Shown here: piece after piece, positions 33,854-45,019 of the stretch
Layout of the letters: the number at the start of each line of letters is the position of its first letter
Position numbering within the stretch: position 1 is the stretch's first letter
Assembly (NCBI GenBank): GCA_015179025.1
Contig: WHUX01000070.1
Coordinates: 1 to 64,000 of the forward strand
Origin: Terfezia claveryi
Taxonomy: Eukaryota; Ascomycota; Pezizomycetes; Pezizales; Pezizaceae
DNA: 64,000 bases
Direction: 5' to 3'
The notes under the pieces: generated by a model
What the model was told of the DNA's origin: nothing
Database searches by the model: none
The model's input: only the letters and a program-made list of their open reading frames with translations
Program-made: the position numbers and the translations under genes

Positions 33854-35074
33854 CTCAGGATTAGAGGAGCCACTGGGAGACCAGTGACTCCACCAATCCT
33901 TGGGAGTAACTCTCCCAATACTATCAATAGGAGAAGGAGACTCCCTCCTCTCCAGATCACCACCACCAACCTCCCACAAAGACCTGTACAGGAGGTTGAT
34001 GGCACTAGGCCAACCTGGCATGACAAGGAAGGCCTTAATGCAATTTTTGAGACTGAAAGAAATTTCAAGCTCAGACAGCTCCAGCAGGAGCCAGCAGCAG
34101 TCCAAACTGCTGCCACCACTACCAGGGCCCAGGCCCAACAGCAACAACAAGAGAGTGAAGAGAGAGGAAGGTCAGTTACAAAAAAACCCAAGTTTCAAGT
34201 AGTTATTAACAAAAGACCTAGTACCTCGTCCCTCTCCACTCTTGCTGCTCCTGAGGCAGAGGACCCACAGGAATGGACCCTTGTGGATGAGTCCTCTGAC
34301 TCAGATGAACCTGAGGAATGGGAAAGAGCTAGGGAACCCATGACTACAGAACAGATGGAACAGTCCTTGAGAAGGGCTGACAGGGGTTCTGTGGTTGTGG
34401 GAAACCTTTAGGAGTGGAACTTTACTCTTAAAGGAACCTTGAAGAGAAGGGCAGCCTCACCTAAGTACAAGGATGAGGCAGACAACAAGAAGGTGAACTT
34501 TCAGCCTCCTCCTCCTCCAGGAGCTTCACCTGTATTTTCTGTCAACACCCTTCCTGACATCTTCCCTGAGGATTCAATCCTCCCAACTTCCTCCAGCAAA
34601 ACTCATGGCAAAGAGTTTTGTTCCCAATGTGGTAAAGTGGGCCACATAACTTCCCAATGCAACAACAAAGATCCTGGTATTAATCTTTGTAACAAATATT
34701 GGGCATTTGGACACTTCAAAAAGGATTGTCCTAGACACACTAAATTTCCTCTTCCCAAATGTACCAACTGCATGGAAACTACTCACCTCAGCAACAAATG
34801 CCCCCTTGACAACAAGCTCTATCCACTACCAAAAGAAACTATCAGGAAGTGCATCATATGCAACCAGGATGGTCACTGGTCCCACTTATGCCCAAATCTT
34901 CCCAAAGTCACTACCATAGGAGGAAAAGAGATACCAAGATGCAAGTATTGTCTTGGCTACCATAACCTGAACAAAAACTTTGTCAGCTCCTGTGACACTA
35001 GGAAAAACAACTTGAAGGCCCTCAATAAGCCCTTCCATAATAGTGACTACCTGAAAAAGATACTAAGAGTCTAG
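33854..35074 (+). pseudogene. Extra CCHC-array module between RNase H and integrase
   Basis: About 400 codons in the same frame as the rest of pol join RNase H to integrase. First comes a Pro/Gln-rich, probably disordered linker (Gln run near 34140) and an acidic patch (about 34240-34330). A Pro-rich stretch (34500-34530) precedes an array of zinc knuckles: CSQCGKVGHITSQC (34618), a second with Tyr in place of the second Cys (34687), CTNCMETTHLSNKC (34760), CIICNQDGHWSHLC (34850) and a variant CKYC (34940). The Tyr is one G-to-A change from Cys. Such arrays bind single-stranded nucleic acid. In Ty3/Gypsy elements they normally sit in gag, not here. The only stop in the region, about 34411, is TAG. 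Confidence 0.7.
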
Positions 35075-36990
35075 GATGAAGATGAAAAGAGCATGGAACC
35101 AGATTTAGTAATTGCTGAGTGGATAAGAGATCATGAGTTAGAATGGCATTATGGAGAAGAGCTGGAAAAAGATACAGTGTTTAGACTACTGTACTTAAGA
35201 GTTAAGAAAGGAGAACAAGTACCTACAGTGAAGGTACAGGATGGATTTATATACCTCCTGAAGAATTTTGCTTAGAGGATGGTTATTCCCAAAGGACTAT
35301 AAGTTAAAGGTAACCCTGCCTCTGAAGCCCTTATCCAACAAGCACATGTCACCACAGAACATGGAGGCCTTGCAAAAACAGCAGAAGAGCTTACAAATAA
35401 GTACATCTTTCAGGATTTTTATAAATAAGTTGAATAATTTATAAGGAGTTGTGAAACCTGTCAAATCACCAAAGGATCCACACAAAGACCCCCTGGATTT
35501 CTTACTCCTCTGAATGTACCTACTAGGCCATGGGGTAGTATGGCTATGGATTTTCTTAGTATGGAACCAGTTATGATTTCATGTACTGAATTTACTCTTG
35601 GTTACAGAACTCTTAAAGATGACAAGCCTTATATGTTGTTATTTCATAAGTTATTGGTCATGACTGACAGGCATTTTGATTTTACATTTCTATTACCTGT
35701 TGCAGATAATGTTGACACATTAGAAGTTATTGATATCTTTGAAAGATTCATTAAGCCTAATGTGGGATTTCCTTATGAAATTGTTTCTGACCAAGACCCC
35801 TTATTTATGTCTACTATATTTCAAGATTGGATGCAGAAGAATGGAATTATGCATAAAGCATCTTCCACATATCACCCCCAAACAGATGGGACAAGTGAAA
35901 GAAAGAATAGGACAATTATTCCTATGTTTACAGCTAAGAAGCTAGAATAGGGATTGAATTGGGTACAAGCTACATCTTCTATTCAAACAGAGGTGAATGC
36001 AAGAGTTAGTACTACAAGAGGACTTTCCCCCTTTGTCATCAAGCTAGGATACCAGCCTAATTTGTCACCACCTATCCTACCTCACCCAATTCCTACCTAT
36101 TCAAACCCTACAACCAGATTTTATCAGGTTGCTGAAAACCTTACTAAAGCAAAAAAGGACCAAATTCAGCAAGCCAACAAACACAGAAGAGCCTCCCCTG
36201 ATTACTAAATCAATGATCAGGTGATGCTATCAACAAAGAACCTCCCAGCAAGATACCACTCCTCCAAACTATCCCCTAAATGGATAGGCCCCTTCACCAT
36301 TACCAAATATTCACTATGGAGTCAAAATGCTAGACTTGACTTTACTGACTTCCCTGACCTCAATAATATTAACAATTCCTTCCACACCTCACTTCTGAAA
36401 CCCTTCTTCCCTAATCCAATACAACTGTTCCCTTCCAGAACTCTGGAACAACCAGGACCAGTTAAGGAAGACAGGTATAAGGTAGAAAGAATTTTGGAGT
36501 TTAGGTTACAACCTAGAACAGGGAAGTTGCAGTACGAGGTGAAGTGGAAGGGATAGCCTCAAAAGTTTAATGAGTGGGTACATGCTGATGGTGTTGATTA
36601 GTCATTGTAAAAACAATTCTGGTTGACTGGTAGTAAGCAAGCAACTTACAAAAAGAGGAAGGTTGGTGACCATAAGCTTGGCAAGAATAAGATAAGGAAA
36701 GAGACACTGGAAATGATTAATAAGGAAAGAGAAAGAGTCCTTGCTCCCCCTGTTTCATCTAATGTAGTCAAGATTGACAAAGGCAAAAGTAAAGAGATGG
36801 ACTTACCCCAAATGATACTTAGACATTTCTTTTTGGAAAGACAGCTACAAGAGGTGATTAGTTAGTATTTTGATGACATTGCTATTAAAAGGGATTTTAG
36901 GCAGGGGTATAATTATGTCAGGTATGACATAGGAGCACAAGGTAGTAGTACCTATATGGATAGGAACAATAAGTATTATGGGTTGAATGT
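35075..36990 (+). pseudogene. Gypsy-A integrase with chromodomain
   Basis: The N-terminal zinc-binding region has AHVTTEHGGLAKT and CETC (about 35340-35460). The core reads MAMDFL (first Asp), VSDQDP (second Asp) and TSERKN (Glu) with 35 residues between the last two, a standard DD35E spacing. The C-terminal domain includes PKWIGPFTI. A chromodomain-like segment (DRYKVERILEFR, YEVKWKG, then stop) lies at about 36470-36600. Chromodomains steer integration to modified histones. A tail of basic and coiled residues runs to about 36990. Stops are scattered and mostly TAG. Confidence 0.8.
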
Positions 36991-37619
36991 CGACTACTAA
37001 TGTACATAACCCATTTCCCCTGTTTATTTCTTAGGATGGAAGTTTTATCTAAACAGGGATACTGTGCACCACGGGGCAAGTAAAACTCGTCTCGCTCGCC
37101 AAGACTCGCCTCGGCGAGCGAGTTTTCGTCTCCTCCACAACTCGCCGAGTCGGCTTTTTACTACCTCAACTCGACTCGCGATTAATCGGTGAGCTACAGA
37201 TTACTTGCCAAGATTTAAGGCTAGCCTGCTTTATACTGGGGCCTCTGCCCCAGGTGCGGTATATGCCACGGCGCCTTAGGTATATGGTTACACGCACGCG
37301 AGTGGGACCTTGAGTTTCTACGAAGAGAAGCGAAGAGAAGCGTGTTTACCCTCCCTACAACTGAGGCCAGCTACATGGAATGAAGTGAACCAATGATCCA
37401 GAACGCATGTATGTATAAGTATAATAAATGTCTATAGTATTTCTAAATGTTTATGTACAGGAGAGCTAATGCCACAAGGGACAGAAATATAATTAAATGG
37501 ACCTGTCCAACCTTGCCATGTGCCTAGCGAACTCGAGGCCAAGAGCCTGGCCCCTACGTTGGTCTATAAACGAAAGTGGTGGAAGTACAGCTTAGACTAG
37601 AATGGTGCAGAGATATAGC

Positions 37620-37805
37620 AAAGGGGACGGCGGAGGGAAGGCAAGCTGGACAGCAGAGGCATGGCAAGCTAGACGGCGGAGGCATGGCAAGCTGGATGAC
37701 GGAGGCATGGCAAGCTGGATGGCGGAGGCATGGCAAGCTGGATGATGGAGGCATGGCAAGCCGGATGATGGAGGGATGGCAAGCTGGACGGCGGAGGGAA
37801 GGCAA
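37620..37805. repeat. 23-bp minisatellite, left arm of FB2
   Basis: About seven copies of CGGAGGCATGGCAAGCTGGATGA with variants. The inverted copy in the right arm (38860-39110) has more units, so copy number changed after the arms formed. Confidence 0.85.
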
Positions 37806-38221
37806 TGCTCTCACCCAGATTGCAGGCAGTTCATGACTTGTGTTATTGATGAAAATTCCAGATGCTGGGAACGGAGAGCTCACTTGAAAGTTGTGCCTCG
37901 TATGCCAGCAGTAGCTGCTGTATAGACTGTAATTTGGTATGGCAGGCAGGCACTTTAAGGGGGCGCTAGTCGATGCAACGGGGATGATCAACCCCACTTG
38001 GCAGCTGGCTCGGGTATGCCAGCCTAGACTGGCAATATGCTAACGTTGCGCTATGCCTGTGTAGGCAACAGTCTCATTCGGCTGAATAATGAACAATACC
38101 TATGTCTTTGCATGGTTGAGATGTTGCAGCCATAATATATGTCCTTGTCTATATATTGGCCACCTGATATATATATGGAATTCATGTCTTTACACCCTAT
38201 ATATATATATGATGTCCTAGC

Positions 38222-38460
38222 ATATATCTAAGCTTCGAAGGCTTGAATTCCATGCATATATATATATAAGCCATGAAAGTATGAATTCCCAAGTATATAT
38301 ATAACCAGCGAAGGCATGAATTCCCAAGCATATATATTACCAGTGAAGGCATGAATTCCCAAGTATATATATAACCAGTGAAGGCATGAATTCCTATGCA
38401 AATATATAGCCAGCGAAGGCATGAATTCCCAAGCAAATATATAGGCCGTGAAGACATGAA
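38222..38460. repeat. Loop repeats of FB2 (about 43 bp)
   Basis: About five to six copies built on GAAGGCATGAATTCCCAAG and TATATATATAACCAG. They share the GAATTC plus TATATATA plan with the loop of FB1, which suggests the two foldbacks are related. Confidence 0.8.
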
Positions 38461-38859
38461 TTCTATATATATATCAGGTGGCCAATATATAGACAAAGAC
38501 ATATATTATGGCTGTAACATCTCAACCACGCAAAGATGTAGGTATTGTTCATTGTTCAGCCGAATGAGACTGTTGCCTGCACAGGCATAGCGCAACGTTA
38601 GCATATTGCCAGTCTAGGCTGGCATACCCGAGCCAGCTACCAAGCGGGGTTGATCATCCCCATTGCATCGACTAGCGCCCCCCTAAAGTACCTGCCTACT
38701 ACACTAAATTATAGTCTGTACAGCAGCTACTGCTGGTATATGAGGCACAACTTTCAAGTGAGGTCTCCGTTCCCAGCATCTGGAATTTTCATCAATAATA
38801 CAAGTCATGAACTGCCTGCAATCTGGGTAAGAGCATTGCCTTCCCTCCACCGTCCAGCT

Positions 38860-39115
38860 TACCATCCCTCTGTCGTCTGGCTTACCATGCCTCCGTCATC
38901 CAGCTTGCCATGCCTCCGCCATCCAGCTTACCATACCTCCGTCATCTAGCTTGCCATTCCTCCGCCGTCCAGCTTACGATGCCTCCGCTGTCCAGCTTGC
39001 CATGCCTCCGTCATTCAACTTGCCATACCTCCGCCGTCCAGCTTGCCATGCCTCCGCCGTCTAACTTGCCATACCTCCACCATCCAGCTTGCCTTCTCTC
39101 CGCCGTCCCCTTTGC
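38860..39115. repeat. 23-bp minisatellite, right arm of FB2
   Basis: Reverse-complement counterpart of the left array (CATGCCTCCGTCATCCAGCTTGC type), about ten copies. Confidence 0.85.
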
Positions 39116-39674
39116 CATATCTCTGCACCACTCTACTGTAAGCTGTATTCCCACCACTTTTGTTCGCAGACCAACGTAGGGGCTAGGCTCTTGGCCTTGA
39201 GTTCGCTAGGCACATGGCAAGGTTGCACAGGTCCGTTTAATTATATTTCTGTCTCTTGTAGCATTAGCTCCCCTGTATATTAACATTTAGAAATACTATA
39301 GTCATTTATTATACTTCTGCGTGCATGCGTCCTGGATCATAGGTTCACTTCATTCCACGTAGCTGGTCTCAGTTGTAGGGAGGGTAAACACGCTTCTCTT
39401 CGCTTCTCTTTGTAGAAACCCAAGGTCCCACCCACGTGCGTGCAACCATATACTAAGGCGCCGTGGCGTATACCGCGCCTGGGGTAGAGGCCCCAGTATA
39501 AAACAGGCTAGCCTTGAATGTTGGCGAGTAATCTGTAGATCACCGATTAATCGGCGAAGTGGTCCAAGGTAAGTTATGGTAGGCAGAGACAGAGGCGAGT
39601 TGATAGCCGAACGAGTTGTCAGGGTGAGAAACTCGGACCGACTTACCCCGTCGCGCACACTAAATAGGGAGGCA

Positions 39675-40324
39675 TGTAAGGAAGTGGCTTACTCATCTCT
39701 TATGACTAACCCTCTACCTCATAAATATATTTCTTATGTATTTTCTTACTAAGCAAGCATTTCAAAACACACAACATTGTGTGCTGTCTGCCTTACTAGT
39801 ATTTCACATATTATCATATGCTTTCACATATTATCACATGCTTTCACATGTTATTTCACATGCTTTCATATTTATAAGTCTAGGAAAGACTTAACCTATT
39901 TTATACTAGATAGTACTTGGAAGTACTATCTAGAACCTTCTATTGTATTGATTTCAAATCATGTAAAGGTCAGATGATGGTGCACTGCTCCAGCACTGCC
40001 CCAGCACTGCCCCATTCACAACACATATAGTCCCCTGAATTTCCCTTCAGTTGGATAGATAGTTAGAACTGAGAACATAGTTAGAGTACAATCAATATAG
40101 AAGTTCCACTGGTTAATTCCTAAGTGCCTTTGGCACTTCTATACTACTTTACCTATTGCAGTAATCTTATGCTACTGGTAATAACTTTAATAGTGAGGAT
40201 TAATAATACACTATTAGTAATCTACTTTGTAGTATATATTACTAGCCTGAGATTATCTGATTAGATTAGATAAGATTATCTAATCTAATCTGATTCTCCA
40301 GTCCCCCCTTTATAAACACTTACA
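39675..40324 (+). repeat. Gypsy-A 3' LTR
   Basis: 650 bp, same ends as the 5' LTR, roughly 96 percent identical by eye with almost only transitions. Preceded by the purine tract GGGAGGCA. Confidence 0.9.
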
Positions 40325-40564
40325 AAGGTGCTATGTATTTGAGTATCACATTGTTTTAGTATAATATGAGCATGGCTATATTGTAGAGTATAGTAGTTTC
40401 TATAAATCTCAATATAGCCAGATGGTCTTTTGCTATCCTGCTTTGTGTGGTATTACGGGATGCAGGTAGACTAACGTAAAAATAGTGGTAATTTCCCTCA
40501 ATCAACCTACTTTGGTCGGTTATTCTTAGGTAAGGGATAGTACTAGAAGTAATACTACAGCTAA
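40325..40564. other. Spacer between Gypsy-A and Gypsy-B
   Basis: 240 bp of AT-rich sequence, the old locus into which both elements inserted. No gene. Confidence 0.6.
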
Positions 40565-41107
40565 TGTAATGACGGCTCTGGAGGCAAGGCGACCAAGGGG
40601 TATGCCGCGGCAAGGGCAAGGCTAGGATAACACATATGTAGGAATGCTACGTGTGTGACCAGGGGGAGGCTAAGACGGGAGGCAAAGGCAAGAGGCAAGA
40701 GAGGCAGAGGGCAAGGGACATGAGACACGCGGAAGCAGTTGCCGCGTGTATCAAAGGAGGCAGCTGGACTGCAGAGACAAGGCGAGGCAAGGCAAGGACA
40801 GGAGGTTCGCGGGGTGGGCAGTAGGGCTGGCGAGACAAGGAGGTGCACAAGGGAGATATACCAACATGGAGAGAAGCAAGGCCCTGTATTGGATATACAA
40901 GACGTTGGATGGGGATCCAACGAGAGGGCGGAGAGAGCAAGCTATATATACAGGCTTCCTTCCTGGCCAAGGCCACCGGAAGGAATAAGGTTCCTGAGAC
41001 CCCTTATCTCGAGAACAGAGATAACAACGATATCAATCAACAATAACGAGAGTCGGAAGAAATTTCGTCTGACTCTCAAACCAGGCTAGGCAAGGACGGT
41101 TGTGACA
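40565..41107 (-). repeat. Gypsy-B 3' LTR
   Basis: 543 bp, the same length as the 5' LTR. It begins after the CTTTAGCC...GGGGGGATAGTG purine tract (element sense) adjoining 41108-41120. Confidence 0.9.
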
Positions 41108-41296
41108 CTATCCCCCCTTTAGGCTCGGAGCCCCAGTGATGAAAAGCAAGGCGAAAAAGGCAAGGCAAAAACAAACAAACAAACAAGGCGGACGAGTAAC
41201 CAATAACCCATAACATAACCCCAACGCCGGAAGTACGTACCAACAATAACTACGACAATAACAACCCTAATAACCAATTCCAGGACGACAAGAACA

Positions 41297-44200
41297 TCAT
41301 GGGGCGGGGCGGGGCTTCCGGGGGTAACGCTGGTGGAATAGGGCAACCAAGTCCTGTGCATTTTCCAGATCTTCGGCGAGTTGCCAGGTCGCCTCCTCGT
41401 CCCCTAGCTACTTAACCTTGTACTGCAGATGCCCGTACCTCTTCCGCGAGTCTAGCACTTCCTCTACCTCCCATTCCTCTTCCCCTTCGATAACCACTAG
41501 AGGGGGTGGGGGGTGTTTCTGTCCTGGGAGAGGGTTATCCACAGCAGGCTCAATCTCGGGGACATGAACAACCGGGTGCCATTTGATATCTTTGGGAAAC
41601 CTCTATCGATAGGCGTGAGTTCCCACTGCTGCCAATACCTCAAAGGGTCCCAGGAATTTGTGATCCAGCTTGCAGGAGGGGCGTTCTGTTCGAAAGTGCC
41701 AGCTGGAAAGCCACACCTTATCTCCTGGCTGATATCTGGGGGCTGGCAACCATGATCCATTGGCATACTTGGCTTGCCGGGCTTGCACATATCCCAGCTC
41801 GGCTTTCAGGGTACAGTGGAGTTCAGCTATTCCAACCGCGAACTCCTTAGCTAGGGGGTGGGCTTTTTGCAGGGGCGCCAGGGCATCTACGAACTGGAGG
41901 TACCAACTATAATTAGCCAGGAAAGGGGAGGTTTTGGAGGATTCCGAGAACTGGTTGTTCGAGGCGAATTCGCAGGTGGCCAGCAATGAAACCTAGTTAT
42001 CCTGCTAGTAATTGACAAAGGCCCGCAGATATTGCTCCATAATGGTGTTCATCCTCTCCGATTGGCCGTCCGTCTAGGGGTGATATGCCGTTGACAAGCA
42101 TACTTTGATCCCCAGAAGTTGGCAAGAGGCTTGCCAGAATTCTGAGGTAAACTGAGTGCCACGGTCGGATACGATCGACTCAGGAAGGCCATGGTATCGG
42201 AATACATTATTGAGGTAGAGATTGGCTAACTCTGGGGCAGAGCAAGTATCCCGGCAAGGTATAACATGCCTCATCTTCGTCAAACGATCTACCACCATCA
42301 AGATGGCGTTGAACCCCGAATCTTCTGGCAACCCTATTACTAAGTCCATAGTCAAGTGCAGCCACGGCCGATCTGGGATGTCCAGGGGCTTCAAGGTGCC
42401 ATATGGGGCGTGGCGGATGGGCTTAGCACGCTTGCAAACATGGCAGTTCCGTACGTACCGCTCCACGTCCTTCCGCTAGTCAATCTAGGTGTATTCCCAG
42501 GCCAGGAGCTCTAATGTCTTTGCCACTCTAGGGTGACCTGCCACCAGGGTATCGTGGTGTTCCTTGATCAGCCTCAGGCGTAACCCTCTAGCTTCTGGTA
42601 CATAGAGCCGTTCGAGGTGATAGAGGAGGCTCTACTGTACTGTACACTCGGCCAGGGAAATCTTGGGGTGGCGGCGCTGGCCGGAATCCATTGTGGCGAT
42701 GATTTCTCTGACCAGGGGGTCTCCTTCGTAAGCCTGTCTCACCAGTTGTCGGAGGTCAGCTTCCCCGGCAGCCTCAGCCTTAGCTTCCGCATCAGCCTCA
42801 GCTAGAACATTGGCTGCCAGATCAAGGTTTTCGGGCTTCAATACCACCTGATTTTGGTATTTTAGTCTTTCATCCCCCCCTTTAGGGAGGTCACCTGATC
42901 TCCTAGTCAAGGCGTCCGGTTTCCCACCAGCCTTGCCTGGCCGGTATTTGATCTTGAAGTTGAACCAAGATAAGAACTCCGACCACCTAGCCTGCTGTTG
43001 GTTAAGCAGTTTGGTGGTGGTGAAATACTCAAGGTTCTTATGATCGGACAACACCTCGATAATCCCCTTGGCTGACTCCAAGTGAGGCCTCCATTCCTCA
43101 AAAGCTCGGACAATGGCCATTAATTCCTTATCATAGATCTTGTAATTACACTTCGCCGGGAGTGCTTTTTGGAGAAATAGGCCACTGGGTAGAGGACTCC
43201 ATTGACATACTGGGACAGGATTCTGGCGGAGACATAGTCGGAGGCATCCGTTTCCACGATACACTCGCTATCGGGATCAAAGTGAGCTAGTATGGGTGCT
43301 GAGCAGAAGGCTTCCTTGAGGTTCTAGAAGGTGGATTGGGCTTCTGGACTCTAGTGGAATCGCTGGTCTTTTTTGGTCAGGGCGGTGAGGGGGGCTACGA
43401 TCTTCGAATATCCCAGGATAAAACGCCGGTAAAAGTTGACGAACCTCAGGAATGCCTGGACATCCTTGAGATTCGCTGGGATTTGCCATTCCTGGACAGC
43501 AGTAACCTTGGCAGGGTCTATCCTGATGCCCTCCGTGGTGATGATTAACCCTAGATACTTGACCTCTTGCACATGAAACTCGCATTTCTCGGGCTTGAGG
43601 TACAATCCGGCTTGCTCCAGCTTCTCCAACACTTGACGAACATGGATTTTGTGCTCTGCCAGGGTATCCGAATAGATCAGGATATCGTCAAGGTAGGCTG
43701 TGCAGAACACATCCAGAAAGTCTCGCAGGGTGTCATTAATAAAGTGCTGGAAAGAGGCCAGGGCGTTAGTCAACCCAAAAGGCATAACATTATACTCAAA
43801 GTGGCCATAACGAGTTCGGAAGGCAGTTTTCCACTCCTCCCCTCGGCATCCGTACCAGGTTGTATGCCCCTCTCAAATCCAGTTTGGTGAACCACTTGGC
43901 CTTGGAGAGCCTGGCTAATGTCTCCTGGATTAGGGGTAGGGGGTACCTGTTTTTGACCGTTATCTCGTTCAGGCCACGATAATCAACACACAACCGAAGG
44001 GAGCCGTCCGATTTCTTTACGAACAGCACCGGGGCACCCGCTGGTGAGGAGCTGTGGCGAATGAAGCTCTTGTTGAGGTTTTCTTCCAAGTATTTCTTCA
44101 GGGCTTCCAGCTCAACCGGGACATTCCATAGAGAGGCCCATAGGGGGGGTTTTACCTTCTACCAGGGGATAGTGTGGTCGTATGGTCGGTGTGGTGCGAG

Positions 44201-44960
44201 TTTCTCTGCGGCCTTTTCCGAGAACAGATCAATGAACTCGTGATATTCATCCAGGACCATAGCCTTCCACTCCTCCTTAGGCCGCATCTTGTTGATTTCC
44301 AGGTTAACCTCGTGTATAGATAGGGCATGACCTTCAGCTTGTGCCTCCTGGTGAGGTAAGCGAAAGCCCCTGCCCCGATAAAGCTAACGTTCAGGGGTTT
44401 TGGGGTCGCCAGGGAACAGGGGGGACAGGGGTAACGGGGAGTGGATAGCATTGATGTGCGTGGGCTGGTGTACCACCTGGGCTGGGTGGATTATCGGGGT
44501 GGTAATGCGCATAGCCCCGTGACGGTGATTTTTGGACCTCCACAGTTTTTTCTGCAATAATGACTGTTGAATTGCAAGGTGTACGAGCCAAGCTGACTGA
44601 CACATCGTGCATTCTGAGCCAGGGGATCCCAAGCACAATTGGATATTTTAGTTTGGTCACAAACATTGGGAGGTCCTCCGAATGGTCTCCAATGGCACTG
44701 GGCAGACACGCGAGGTCGGTAATAGCCCCAGAAGAGATGGGCGGCCATCAATGATGTCGAGAAGGCGGGGGGTTTTTAACTTCGAGGTTGGTATGGAATT
44801 TTTACTGACGAAGGCCTGATCAATGAATGCAATTCCCGAAGCACCACAATCGATGAGAGCTGATGTTACCACTGTTTTACCATTGAATTTAACAGTTATT
44901 GGTACTACAAAATGCTCGCCAAACAAGCGAGATTCATCAACAGACATAGGTGCAGGCAAA
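41297..44960 (-). pseudogene. Gypsy-B pol: protease, RT, RNase H, integrase, chromodomain
   Basis: In element order: protease with DCGASGIAFIDQ (about 44860); RT (44330-43796) with [18 protein letters not shown] and [13 protein letters not shown]; a one-base shift near 43850; RT continuing (43785-43351) with [13 protein letters not shown] and the YLDD box (about 43690). RNase H follows with [19 protein letters not shown]. Integrase has an HHCC region (RNCHVCKRAKP), PWLHLTMDLV (first Asp), SIVSDRGTQF (second Asp) and the YHP region of the core end (about 42074). The C-terminus has RYQPGDKVWLSSWHF, and a chromodomain-like end (WEVEEVLDSRKRYGHLQYKVK-stop) terminates at 41297. A few shifts and stops make it inactive. 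Both RT catalytic motifs remain. Confidence 0.85.
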
Positions 44961-45019
44961 GAAAAGCAGACAAAGATAAATGGCCTGGGCAGGTCCCTTG
45001 CTAGTGTCAGTAACTAGGC

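Larger units (their letters stand above)
37065..39662. mobile_element. Foldback element FB2 (2.6 kb) nested in Gypsy-A
   Basis: The termini are inverted copies: left CTGTGCACCACGGGGCAAGT, right (reverse complement) GTGTGCGCGACGGGGTAAGT. Arms of about 1.1 kb (37065-38190 and 38455-39662) are highly similar reverse complements. Both contain AAGCGAAGAGAAGCGTGTTT, the CCCCAG...GCGGTATA(T/C)GCCACGGCGCC block, a 23-bp minisatellite and the CTAGACTGGCA(A)TA block. The loop holds repeats of about 43 bp. There is no transposase gene. It sits immediately upstream of the Gypsy-A 3' LTR. No clear target-site duplication was identified. Confidence 0.8.
28148..40324 (+). mobile_element. Gypsy-A chromoviral LTR retrotransposon, with FB2 nested inside
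   Basis: Two LTRs of 649 and 650 bp, both beginning TGTAAGGAAG and ending CTTACA, enclose gag, protease, RT, RNase H, an extra CCHC module, integrase and a chromodomain in the Ty3/Gypsy order. Flanks are AAAGT and AAGGT, a target-site duplication with one mismatch. The LTRs differ at roughly 25-30 sites, nearly all transitions. A purine-rich GGGAGGCA precedes the 3' LTR. FB2 accounts for 2.6 kb of the length, so the element itself is about 9.6 kb. Confidence 0.85.

Noticed and set aside
37554..39283. ORFs across FB2 (repeated LPCLRHPACH-type peptides)
   Set aside because: Translations of the 23-bp minisatellite in the foldback arms.
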